DNA of 37,509 nucleotides from Candidatus Altarchaeota archaeon (lineage in GTDB: Archaea; Altiarchaeota; Altiarchaeia; IMC4; QMZM01), in the NCBI GenBank assembly GCA_016931955.1, contig JAFGDV010000012.1:1-37509 (forward strand). The letters are read 5' to 3'. Every line of letters starts with the position of its first letter. Position 1 is the stretch's first letter. A model generated the notes under the pieces. The model had not been told where the DNA came from. It searched no databases and saw only the letters and a program-made list of their open reading frames with translations. The translations under genes were made by a program, and so were the position numbers. Positions 29,724-37,509 of this stretch are shown here, one piece after another.

Positions 29724-30485
29724 ATGCAGCGAGATTTTACTATTAGAAAATATTTAGAACTCTGTAATGCGGTAAAGGAAGGTTATACAGTGGTGACTGT
29801 TGCAGACTACATCTTAGAGCAACCACAGAGATGTGTAATTCTCCGGCATGATATCGACATCAGTGCCAATAAGGCCCTTGGGATAGCTAAATTGGAAAAG
29901 GATGTGGGTGTAAGTTCTACGTACTATTTTAGGATGATTCCTGGGATATTCAAGCCAGATATTATAGAAGATATACAGAGCATGGGGCATGAAATCGGCT
30001 ATCACTATGAAGTCTTAGACAAGACAAAAGGAAATAAGAAGAGGGCAATACGGCTATTTGAAAAGGAACTTGAAAAATTCCGTAAAATTTGCGACATCAA
30101 AACAATTGCTATGCATGGTAACCCTTATACTCCTTGGATTAATTGCTCTCTTTGGGATGATATAGACTTCAGGGATTATGGTATAATAGGTGAAGCCTAT
30201 TTAAGTTTGGACTACTCAAAGATCCCATATTTTACAGATACCAGTAGAACATGGGATGGTAGATACAACATAAAGGATCTTGTAAGAATAAAAAACCCTT
30301 ATTCTAGAGAGTTAGGTTGCACAGATGACCTTATTAGGATAATACAAACGAAAAAACTTAGGAGTATCTGCATCAACACTCACCCTAAGAGGTGGAATGA
30401 TTCCTTCCTCCCATGGCTTTGGGAGCTAGGATCACAATCAACAAAGAATCTTTTTAAGTTATGTCTAAAATGCAATCGACAATAG
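29724..30485 (+). CDS. NodB-like polysaccharide deacetylase
   Basis: 253 residues. CVILRHDIDIS is motif 1 (the HD metal site), GHEIGYHYE is motif 2 with H-x3-H-like His residues, and AMHGNPYTPW and ICINTHPKRW are later motifs. Such enzymes remove acetyl groups from N-acetylated sugars. It starts one nucleotide after the dehydrogenase stop and overlaps the FemAB-like gene by 25 nt. No signal peptide, so it acts in the cytoplasm on a nucleotide- or lipid-linked precursor. It resembles the deacetylases in exosortase-associated polysaccharide loci. Confidence 0.8.
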   Translation: MQRDFTIRKYLELCNAVKEGYTVVTVADYILEQPQRCVILRHDIDISANKALGIAKLEKDVGVSSTYYFRMIPGIFKPDIIEDIQSMGHEIGYHYEVLDKTKGNKKRAIRLFEKELEKFRKICDIKTIAMHGNPYTPWINCSLWDDIDFRDYGIIGEAYLSLDYSKIPYFTDTSRTWDGRYNIKDLVRIKNPYSRELGCTDDLIRIIQTKKLRSICINTHPKRWNDSFLPWLWELGSQSTKNLFKLCLKCNRQ

Positions 30486-31483
30486 AGATTAAATCATCAG
30501 TCAATAGGGAGAAATGGTCTAAGTTCGTTGGAGAAAATCCTTATGGTAACCTCTTCCAGAGTCCCAAGATGTTTGAAGTTTTTCTTAGAACAAAAAACAT
30601 GGAACCTGTATGCCTTTTCGCTGTTGATGAAAATGATAATATCCTAGCCTCTGTTCTCGCTTTTTTGTCAAAAGAAAAAGGTGGGATTCTTAAGTCAGTA
30701 GCTACAAGGGCTGTGATTCATGGTGGACCATTATCCTACACAGAAGACAGAACCAACAATCTATGTAAGTTAATGTCGAGATATGATGAGATTGTATCAC
30801 AGAAGGCTATGTTTACGGAGATACGGATGCTGCACGAAATACCTGAATTTTCAATCCTCGCAGAAGTTGGATACACCTATGATGATCATTTAAATTTTCT
30901 TTTAGATTTGACCAAATCTGAGGAGGATATATGGGGGAAAATTCATAATTCTAAGAGGAGAGGGATTAAAAGAGCTCAGAGTATTGGCATCACAGTCAAA
31001 GAGGTGGCAGATAAGAGAGACATTAAAATCGTTTATAATCTCTTGGAAGAGACCTACAGAAGGGCTAGAATCCCTCTTGCAAACATATCCTTGTTTGAAT
31101 CCACCTTTGATGTACTATGTCCTTTAGGTCAATTCAAGGCCTTTTTGATCATGTATGAGGGAGAAGCAATAGCAAGTCGTGTTCTTCTTACTTATGGAAA
31201 TACTGTCTACGACTGGTATAACGGATCGTTGGAGAAGAGTTTTCCACTACACGCTAATGATTTATCCGAATGGCATGCCATAAAATGGTCAAAAGATAAC
31301 GGATATAAAATTTTTGATTTCTGCGGAGCAGGAAAACCTAATGAGGAATATGGTCCACGTGAGTTCAAGAGGCGGTTTGGAGGTGAACTCGTCAATCTTG
31401 GCAGATACAATAAAGTCTATCATCCAATACGCTTAAATATCGCAAAGATAGGATATGGGGTATATAGGAGGATATTCATATGA
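30461..31483 (+). CDS. FemAB/FemX-like GNAT acyl- or aminoacyl-transferase
   Basis: 340 residues made of two GNAT-like halves. NPYGNLFQSPKMFEVF is typical of the N-terminal part; IHNSKRRGIKRAQSIGITVKEV, AIASRVLLTYGNTVYDWYNGSLE and YKIFDFCGAGKPNEEYGPREFKRRFGGELVNLGRY match the FemAB/acetyltransferase_6 pattern. Bacterial relatives add amino acids to peptidoglycan. Archaea lack that polymer, so here it more likely acylates a sugar of the surface polysaccharide. It overlaps its neighbours on both sides (25 nt and 4 nt). An ATG at 30470 is an alternative. Confidence 0.8.
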   Translation: MSKMQSTIEIKSSVNREKWSKFVGENPYGNLFQSPKMFEVFLRTKNMEPVCLFAVDENDNILASVLAFLSKEKGGILKSVATRAVIHGGPLSYTEDRTNNLCKLMSRYDEIVSQKAMFTEIRMLHEIPEFSILAEVGYTYDDHLNFLLDLTKSEEDIWGKIHNSKRRGIKRAQSIGITVKEVADKRDIKIVYNLLEETYRRARIPLANISLFESTFDVLCPLGQFKAFLIMYEGEAIASRVLLTYGNTVYDWYNGSLEKSFPLHANDLSEWHAIKWSKDNGYKIFDFCGAGKPNEEYGPREFKRRFGGELVNLGRYNKVYHPIRLNIAKIGYGVYRRIFI

Positions 31484-32562
31484 TGAAAGTTTTAGTTGAT
31501 ATAGGTCATCCTGCACACGTTCACTTTTTTAAGAACGTAATCTGGGAGTTGGAGAAAAAAGGTCATGAAGTAAAAATCACTGCGAGGGAGAAAGAGATCT
31601 CGTTAGACCTTCTTACAGCCTATGGATTTCAGTATACAAATCTCGGAAAAAACCGTACGGGTTTGATTAATAAAGCTATTGGAATGCTCAAAATGGATTA
31701 TAACATGTATAGGATAGCAAAGCAATTTAGACCCGACATACTTACCGGTTTAGGATCAATGTATGCCGCTCAAGTGGGAAAACTCATCAATAAACCCTCC
31801 ATCTTATTTACGGATACTGAACATGCAAAACTAGTTCATTGGTTGACAAACCCTTTTGCGACAGTAATTTGTACACCAACATGTTTCAAAAAAGACTTCG
31901 GTCAAAAACAAATTAGGTATAATGGCTACCATGAACTCGCATATCTTCACCCAGACTACTTTAGACCAAATGCAAAAGTATTAGATGAACTAGGTTTAGC
32001 GAGGGGTGAGAGATTTATCATTTTAAGGTTTGTTTCATGGAAAGCAAGTCATGATATCGGACGTAAAGGTTTTGATATGGCAACAATCAAGGATTACGTG
32101 AAGAAACTTGAGTCCTATGGCCGGGTTTTTATAACATCAGAGGCTACACTCACCCAAGACCTTGAAAAGTATAGGATTATGATAAATTCCGAAAAGATTC
32201 ATGATCTGCTTTACTATGCCACAATGTATATCGGAGAAGGTGCTACAATGGCTTCTGAAGCAGCAATATTAGGGACACCTTCACTGTATGTAAATCCTCT
32301 TCCTCTTGGCTATATCTCAGAAGAAAGCGAGAGATATGGTCTTGTCCATATATTCCCAAATCCAAAAGAAGGGCAGATAAATGCACTGCAAAAAGCATTA
32401 GAACTCCTAGAAGACAAAAACTTAAAGAATGAATGGAAAGAGAAAAGAAAAAAACTTATTGAAGAAAAGATAGATGTAACACATTTCATAGTCGAGTTAA
32501 TTGATAGATACCCTAAAAGTACACAAGAATATTTGAATACTGAGAATGGACATATACCCTAG
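31480..32562 (+). CDS. DUF354 family protein (GT-B-fold, UDP-GlcNAc 2-epimerase-like)
   Basis: 360 residues. VLVDIGHPAHVHFFKNVIWELEKKGHEVKITARE is the unmistakable DUF354 N-terminus. GLGSMYAAQVGKLINKPSILFTDTEHA and YIGEGATMASEAAILGTPSLYVN are the inter-domain and nucleotide-binding parts of a GT-B-like fold related to UDP-GlcNAc 2-epimerases and glycosyltransferases. Role in polysaccharide synthesis is assumed from the cluster. It overlaps the preceding gene by 4 nt (ATGA) and the next by 17 nt. Confidence 0.87.
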   Translation: MMKVLVDIGHPAHVHFFKNVIWELEKKGHEVKITAREKEISLDLLTAYGFQYTNLGKNRTGLINKAIGMLKMDYNMYRIAKQFRPDILTGLGSMYAAQVGKLINKPSILFTDTEHAKLVHWLTNPFATVICTPTCFKKDFGQKQIRYNGYHELAYLHPDYFRPNAKVLDELGLARGERFIILRFVSWKASHDIGRKGFDMATIKDYVKKLESYGRVFITSEATLTQDLEKYRIMINSEKIHDLLYYATMYIGEGATMASEAAILGTPSLYVNPLPLGYISEESERYGLVHIFPNPKEGQINALQKALELLEDKNLKNEWKEKRKKLIEEKIDVTHFIVELIDRYPKSTQEYLNTENGHIP

Positions 32563-33886
32563 CTTATTTAAACGGTTAGTTTTCCCATTAATGGAAAATA
32601 TGTGCAGAACAGACATACAGAAACGTCTAAAATTTCTACAAGAAACACAATGGTGGGATAAATCAAAACTTGAGAAGCTACAAAACGAACGGCTTAGATC
32701 ATTAATACATCATGCTTATGATAACGTGCCATATTATAGGAGATTGTTCAGAGAGACTAAACTGTCACCTACAGATATAAAGACAAAAGAAGATTTATCC
32801 AAACTCCCAAGATTGACAAAGGAGATTATAAGGAAGAACCTAAAAGATATGCTTGCTACTAATATAGCAAAAACTTTTTTTGTTGAACGACACAGTAGTG
32901 GATCCACAGGAGAACCGATGAAGTATTTCATAGACAAAAATTCGTATAGTGATGGTTGGGCTCAAACCTTCCGTTGTTGGAGTTGGGCTGGTTATGAGTT
33001 AGGAGAACCTTATGTAAAAGTAAGCCTTAATCCTCGCATGTCAAAGTTAAAACTTTTACAAGACAAACTGATGAACTGCACTTATATGTATGCCTCAGAC
33101 ATAAACGAAAATACGGTATATAAGAAGATAGATCAGATAAGGATGTCTAAATCAAAGATTATCAGGGGATATCCCTCATCGCTATATATAATGTCCAAGT
33201 ATATGGAAGATGCAGGCATCACAAATCTTCACATGGATGCTATTACAACAACCGGCGATATGCTTTTCCCGAAATATAGAAATATGATAGAATCTAAATT
33301 CCATTGTAAAGTTTTTGATGGTTATGGTGGTGAGAATATTGTTGTTTCTTTCGAGTGTGAAAAACATGATGGTTACCATATATGTGATGAACATGTAATC
33401 ACAGAAGTTTTAAGTAATGGTGAAGCGGTTGACTATGGAGAACTTGGTGAGATAACCTTGACTAGTTTATGCAATTACGCTATGCCGTTTATAAGATACG
33501 GAATCAATGATGTTGGTCGACCTAAAAAGAGCGAATGTCCATGTGGGCGAGGACTTAGTATGATGGAAGGGATAGAAGGTAGAGATACTGATATTATAGT
33601 TACACCAAAAGGGGACCTCATAGTCGTACATTTTTTCACAATACTCTTTGAGTATATTGAAGGTGTTACTCAATTTCAAGTAATTCAAGATAAAATTGAT
33701 AGATTGAGGGTTAAAATAGTTAAAAATGATAGGTTTACTGAGGTAGACATAGAGCACATAAAATCAAAGCTCTTGGAACTGATGGGAGAGAATGCAGAGG
33801 TATTAGTTGATATAGTTGATGAAATTCCATTGGCGAAATCAGGGAAACGGAGATTCGTAATATCCAAAGTACCATTAAAATTTTGA
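32546..33886 (+). CDS. CapK/phenylacetate-CoA-ligase-like adenylate-forming enzyme
   Basis: 446 residues. ERHSSGSTGEPMKYFIDKNSYSDGWAQ contains the phosphate-binding SSGSTG loop. TTTGDMLFPKYRNMIESKFHCKVFDGYGGENIVVSFECEKHDG contains the YGxxE-type acceptor region, and GRDTDIIVTPKGDLIVVHFFT the hinge. It belongs to the adenylating PaaK/CapK group. Members in capsule loci may activate a carboxylic acid for transfer to a sugar, and the adjacent FemAB-like transferase is a possible partner. The start overlaps DUF354 by 17 nt. Confidence 0.85.
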   Translation: MDIYPSLFKRLVFPLMENMCRTDIQKRLKFLQETQWWDKSKLEKLQNERLRSLIHHAYDNVPYYRRLFRETKLSPTDIKTKEDLSKLPRLTKEIIRKNLKDMLATNIAKTFFVERHSSGSTGEPMKYFIDKNSYSDGWAQTFRCWSWAGYELGEPYVKVSLNPRMSKLKLLQDKLMNCTYMYASDINENTVYKKIDQIRMSKSKIIRGYPSSLYIMSKYMEDAGITNLHMDAITTTGDMLFPKYRNMIESKFHCKVFDGYGGENIVVSFECEKHDGYHICDEHVITEVLSNGEAVDYGELGEITLTSLCNYAMPFIRYGINDVGRPKKSECPCGRGLSMMEGIEGRDTDIIVTPKGDLIVVHFFTILFEYIEGVTQFQVIQDKIDRLRVKIVKNDRFTEVDIEHIKSKLLELMGENAEVLVDIVDEIPLAKSGKRRFVISKVPLKF

Positions 33887-33892
33887 TTGATT

Positions 33893-34924
33893 ATGGCAAA
33901 GCTACACCATCCAAAAGTCAAAATTGGGCTAATCGCAAACTATGGAAGTGCAGGAGGGATATCCAGTCAAGTTGACTTACTCAACAAAAATCTGAGATTA
34001 GAAAATTTCGAAGTAACTCTGATATCAACAAGATCTAACTTATTTTTAAAGCCCTTTGTTTTGATATATACAATACTAAAGTCTCGCGAATGTGATGTGT
34101 TACATATACATGGTTGTTCGTGGTTTGGTTTCCTCCCTGTGGCCATGGGTGTCCTAGCAGGTAAGCTACTTAGGAAAAAAATCGTCATAACATACCATGG
34201 CGGAGAAGTAAGTGATTTTCTCGATAGATTCATGTTTGTATGCAAACCAATTTTATTTATCGCAAAGAAGATAACTGTCCCATCACAGTACCTCAAAAGC
34301 GTTTTTGATGAGCGTGGAATTAATGTGGATGTTGTCCCAAATATACTTGATATTGAGAATTTTCCTTACTGTAAAAGAAAGCAGATAAGGCCAAAACTGT
34401 TAATCGTGAAACACTTAGAGCAGGTATACAATATTAAGATGGGCATTATGGCATTTGGTATAGTAAAGAACAATTTCCCTGATGCAGAGCTTAAAATAGT
34501 TGGGTCAGGTTCACAAGAAAATAAGCTTAGAGCCCTTGTAAAAGAATTAGGTCTCAACGATAGTGTTTGCTTTTTAGGCGTGATAGACCACAATAAGATA
34601 GCAGGTATCTACAAAGAATCAGATATATTCCTCAACTGTTCAATTTTCGAGAGTTTTGGTATGGTTCTCTTAGAAGCAATGGCTTCTGGTTTACCTGTTG
34701 TTTCAACTAATGTGGGCGGCATACCATCGATAATAGAAGACCGCGTAAATGGCTTTTTAGTGGAACCAGACGACTATCAAGGGATGGCAAAAAGTATCAT
34801 ATCCCTCCTAGAAAATCAAGAAATAGTAAATAGAGTTGTTATCAATGGACGACAAAAATCTGAGGAGCATACATGGGAGGGGATAAGACAAAGCATAATA
34901 TCATTATATGAGTCAGATAACTAA
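33893..34924 (+). CDS. GT4-family glycosyltransferase
   Basis: About 343 residues with a GT-B fold. KIGLIANYGSAGGISSQVDLLNK has the N-terminal glycine loop. ITYHGGEVSDFLDRF, VPSQYLKSVFDERGI, ELKIVGSGSQENKL and FESFGMVLLEAMASGLPVVSTNVGGIPSIIEDRVNGFLVEP show the GT4 EX7E donor-binding motif. Probable retaining transfer from a nucleotide sugar to the growing polysaccharide. The TTG at 33887 is an upstream in-frame codon; the ATG at 33893 is preferred and lies 6 nt after the previous stop. Confidence 0.9.
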   Translation: MAKLHHPKVKIGLIANYGSAGGISSQVDLLNKNLRLENFEVTLISTRSNLFLKPFVLIYTILKSRECDVLHIHGCSWFGFLPVAMGVLAGKLLRKKIVITYHGGEVSDFLDRFMFVCKPILFIAKKITVPSQYLKSVFDERGINVDVVPNILDIENFPYCKRKQIRPKLLIVKHLEQVYNIKMGIMAFGIVKNNFPDAELKIVGSGSQENKLRALVKELGLNDSVCFLGVIDHNKIAGIYKESDIFLNCSIFESFGMVLLEAMASGLPVVSTNVGGIPSIIEDRVNGFLVEPDDYQGMAKSIISLLENQEIVNRVVINGRQKSEEHTWEGIRQSIISLYESDN

Positions 34925-34926
34925 GA

Positions 34927-36663
34927 ATGCAACACAAAACAGAGTTACCCAAGTTAGGTAAAGAACATTTAATTTTACTAATGCTTGTCTTATTAAACGT
35001 AGCAATTAGGTTACCAGTAGTTCCACATGAGGTAGGATCCGACTCTTTTGTTTACCATGACATGGCGAAGAGTATTATTGATGATAAACAAGTAAAATGG
35101 ACGTTTTATTTCTGGGAACTTTTCTCGAAGGATTCATCTTCTCTGCCAGTTATAAGTTCTTTAAATTTAGCGATTTTATCCAAAGTCACAAGGTTGGATA
35201 TAGAGGGAATAATTTTGATATTCTCTGTATTCTTGGGCATAGTTGGAACTCTGTCCGCCTACCTCATGGCAAAAGAGCTAACTAAGAATACAAAAATAAG
35301 ATTACTTATAACATTCCTCTTCTCATTATCCCCTATCTATCTATCTATCACCATGTTTACAGTGTCTACAAGAGGCCTTAATATGGCGATTTTGCCTTTA
35401 TTAATCTGGTGTCTTCTTAGACTGCAGAATACTAAGAGAAGCATATACATAGTTCTTACAACATTTCTCTTCATGTTGTTTATTCCCATACATCATTCTT
35501 TTGTCTTAGTTTATTCCATTATAATGGCTTTTATAGCAGCCCATTTTTATTTCAAAGTTGTAGACAGAACAAAATCATTAAAGAAACGATTTCATTTACA
35601 TCTCCCAGTAGCATTATTTCTTATATTAATTGTTGTCACCATAGTATCGGCCTTCGTCTTAAACTATTTCTTGCATATGTTTTCACTCAATATATTACTC
35701 TTTATAACTCTCTTATTTGTTTTTTATGTGACATACGCTTTCAATGAGAATATCCATTACTTGTCCAATAGAACGCAGAGAATCTTGGATTTTCTGTATT
35801 TGTTTTTGCCTTTAATCTTAGTTGTTATGCTTCTATCACTTATACTTGTTCAGTTCTTCTCAGGTCTTGCATTTTTTGAGAAATTGAGGGGAGGTTACGA
35901 ACAGGGTTTGTTCTTTGAAGGGAGTTCTAGTTATATAATCTTTTTGAATATGTGCATAGACTATGGCAGTAGTGAGGGTATACTCTCACCTTTTGCAATT
36001 ATTGGTTTTCTCACGATGCTAGCGTCTGTCAATAAAAACAAGAATTATCTCTTCCTGTTTTTAGCGTTAATCTCAAGTTCTTTTTTACTTGTTTATGGAG
36101 AGTATATGACAATCTTTTTATTACCGTTATTTTCGATACTAACAGGTTATGGTTTAATGGCATTTGCATCGAAGCTAAGAAAACATAGAAAACTAATAAC
36201 TTCATTCTTTATTGTTTGTGTAGCTATATCATTGGTTTTCTCCAACTTTATGCTTTATCACTGGGTATTGTCAAAGAGAGATAGAGCAGGTAATACAGGA
36301 TGGCTACAGGAGAGAACAATACATGTCAGCTATTTTCTTGACAAGATGAATGGGTATGGAACCTCTATATTGACTAATGATGCCCTCTTTGCTCGGCAAA
36401 CAAAAACTATCCTCCAAAATACAGAAATTGGTGGGATGTATGAACTAACAAATCAACCATATGAAAGTCAACGTATGCTAAATCTAATTTCAGATGATAA
36501 GCTGAGGTACTTTATGAAAAACGAGAACATTCCTCAAGAAACAACAGGAGCTGAACGGTTATATCCTTCACCTTTTATTATGCGTATAGACCGGAATGAA
36601 GACAAAATTTATGATAATGGCTTTCAGGGGATATGGGATTTGTACAGATTGATGGAAAGTTAG
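34927..36663 (+). CDS. Multi-helix membrane protein, GT-C (GT39/PMT-like) type
   Basis: 578 residues with about eleven to thirteen hydrophobic helices and a soluble C-terminal part (about 470-578). PHEVGSDSFVYHDMAKSI, in the first outside loop, has the acidic placement of GT-C glycosyltransferases. They use lipid-linked sugars on the outer membrane face. It follows the GT4 gene by 2 nt. It could also be a polysaccharide polymerase of the Wzy type; no specific motif decides between them. Confidence 0.65.
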   Translation: MQHKTELPKLGKEHLILLMLVLLNVAIRLPVVPHEVGSDSFVYHDMAKSIIDDKQVKWTFYFWELFSKDSSSLPVISSLNLAILSKVTRLDIEGIILIFSVFLGIVGTLSAYLMAKELTKNTKIRLLITFLFSLSPIYLSITMFTVSTRGLNMAILPLLIWCLLRLQNTKRSIYIVLTTFLFMLFIPIHHSFVLVYSIIMAFIAAHFYFKVVDRTKSLKKRFHLHLPVALFLILIVVTIVSAFVLNYFLHMFSLNILLFITLLFVFYVTYAFNENIHYLSNRTQRILDFLYLFLPLILVVMLLSLILVQFFSGLAFFEKLRGGYEQGLFFEGSSSYIIFLNMCIDYGSSEGILSPFAIIGFLTMLASVNKNKNYLFLFLALISSSFLLVYGEYMTIFLLPLFSILTGYGLMAFASKLRKHRKLITSFFIVCVAISLVFSNFMLYHWVLSKRDRAGNTGWLQERTIHVSYFLDKMNGYGTSILTNDALFARQTKTILQNTEIGGMYELTNQPYESQRMLNLISDDKLRYFMKNENIPQETTGAERLYPSPFIMRIDRNEDKIYDNGFQGIWDLYRLMES

Positions 36664-36669
36664 ATTAAT

Positions 36670-37509
36670 ATGGATACTACAGTATCAATTGTTACGTTAT
36701 GCGATACAGATCCGGATAGATCTCGTTATGGTGGAGTGCATATCAACAAGAGGATAGAACCTACTTGGCGAGGAGTAACCGACGGGGTGCCTAAACTAAC
36801 AAAAGTATTTGATTCAATCAATAAAGAAAAACCTAAAATTACTTGGTTTCTTAGATCAGATGACCAGATGAAAACTCTCTATGGAGAGTCTGTAGGTCCA
36901 ATTAAGGTGTTAATGGATGTGTTGGTAGAATTTAAGGATAGAGGTGATGAGATTGGTTGGCATCCTCACTTATGGAGATGGGATGAGAAGTTTGATATTT
37001 GGCATCAAGAAACCGATGATTTAGAATGGATTGATATATGTTTAGGTGAGGGTTATAAAGGATTAAATAAGTATTTTGATTTACATATTGTTAGGATGGG
37101 GTGGGATTTTCACTCTAATTCTACAATGATTAAATGTGACAAGTTAGGTCTTAAAGCTGACTTTTCGGCTTTGCCCGGGCTTAGAAACTTGGAATATGTT
37201 CATAAAAAAAGTAAACTCTTACAAAATACGTATGATTGGAATATAACACAAGAAGATCCATATAGACCTTCCACATCTGACTACAGGAGACCCGCTATTA
37301 ACTGTGAAGATTCGCTAAGTATTTTAGAATTTCCAGTTACAGTATTTGAGATTCCACTATATTTATATGTGCTAAAATCAATAAAAAATTTTTCTTTTGA
37401 TTACAGACTGCGGAAGAGTGTTATGCGGATAACCAAGGATCCTGCATTTTTTGAACCTGGAGCTAGAATGGTTTTCAAAAGAGCTAAGGAAAAAAAGGCT
37501 CCTAGTTTT
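36670..37509 (+). CDS. Polysaccharide-deacetylase-like protein (partial, runs off the window)
   Basis: 280 codons are open to the right edge with no stop. Begins DTTVSIVTLCDTDPDRS, then KITWFLRSDDQMKTLYG and EFKDRGDEIGWHPHLWRWDE (metal-site GDEIGxHPHL pattern), then GWDFHSNSTM. This layout fits a distant NodB/glycoside-deacetylase-like (beta/alpha) barrel. The start is 6 nt past the membrane protein stop. A second deacetylase type in the cluster after 29724. The true length and C-terminal domain are unknown. Confidence 0.68.
   Translation, partial: MDTTVSIVTLCDTDPDRSRYGGVHINKRIEPTWRGVTDGVPKLTKVFDSINKEKPKITWFLRSDDQMKTLYGESVGPIKVLMDVLVEFKDRGDEIGWHPHLWRWDEKFDIWHQETDDLEWIDICLGEGYKGLNKYFDLHIVRMGWDFHSNSTMIKCDKLGLKADFSALPGLRNLEYVHKKSKLLQNTYDWNITQEDPYRPSTSDYRRPAINCEDSLSILEFPVTVFEIPLYLYVLKSIKNFSFDYRLRKSVMRITKDPAFFEPGARMVFKRAKEKKAPSF

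Overview
The window comes from an archaeon. Evidence: TATA-like elements sit about 25 nt upstream of many starts, often giving leaderless or near-leaderless genes. There is an archaeosortase and a WecA/AglH-like phosphoglycosyltransferase. Several secreted proteins end in VPE[S/F] C-terminal anchors, and HEPN/MNT toxin-antitoxin pairs are unusually dense. The Cys-rich DCGGxCxPC surface repeats are often seen in uncultivated archaeal genomes (DPANN or Altiarchaeota-like), but the lineage cannot be fixed from this sequence. No rRNA, tRNA or CRISPR array was seen.

Layout. (1) 1-5588, minus strand: a TnpB/IS605-type hairpin at the left edge, a small coiled-coil protein, then a tight five-gene nucleotide-sugar operon. 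In order it encodes GDP-mannose 4,6-dehydratase, UDP-glucose dehydrogenase, a UDP-sugar 4-epimerase, a UDP-glucuronate-epimerase-like enzyme and a perosamine-synthase-like aminotransferase. (2) 5730-11453, plus strand: a 1423-residue Cys-rich beta-propeller surface protein, a YdjM-like membrane protein and a secreted protein with a VPES sorting tail. (3) 11.5-24.8 kb: a toxin-antitoxin/defence island. It holds HicBA, four MntA-HepT/HEPN-MNT pairs (one with a nonsense-mutated toxin), RelBE-like, AbiE, another HEPN-MNT pair, a three-gene caspase-like operon and a DUF4143 ATPase. Within it lie a 696-residue propeller/TSP3 surface protein and a short DUF1616-like protein. (4) 24.8-28.4 kb: a NosD-like beta-helix protein with a VPEF tail, a second VPES-tailed protein, a WecA/AglH-like enzyme and the archaeosortase. 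(5) 28.4-37.5 kb: a more AT-rich polysaccharide cluster with a UDP-HexNAc dehydrogenase, two deacetylases, a FemAB-like transferase, a DUF354 protein, a CapK/PaaK-like adenylating enzyme, a GT4 glycosyltransferase and a GT-C-like membrane protein. The last gene runs off the window.

How the parts fit. Regions 1, 4 and 5 look like cell-envelope construction: sugar activation, lipid-linked glycan assembly, polysaccharide modification, and cleavage/anchoring of VPE-tailed proteins.

The most unusual structure is in region 3. Two separate TA arrays are punctuated by copies of the 3' end of an adjacent surface-protein gene. In array 1 the tail (IDDWL.EI.GK) of the TSP3 protein at 15514-17604 recurs four times between TA modules. 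In array 2 fragments of a VPEF-type sorting tail, like that of the NosD-like gene at 24833, lie directly downstream of AbiE, HEPN-MNT and the caspase operon. Duplicated flanks join tail and TA promoter and are better conserved than the TA genes they enclose. This suggests recombination-driven capture or exchange of TA cassettes at surface-gene 3' ends. The caspase-like three-gene operon, whose reading frame is broken or recoded at an A8 run, is the second candidate for an undescribed system.
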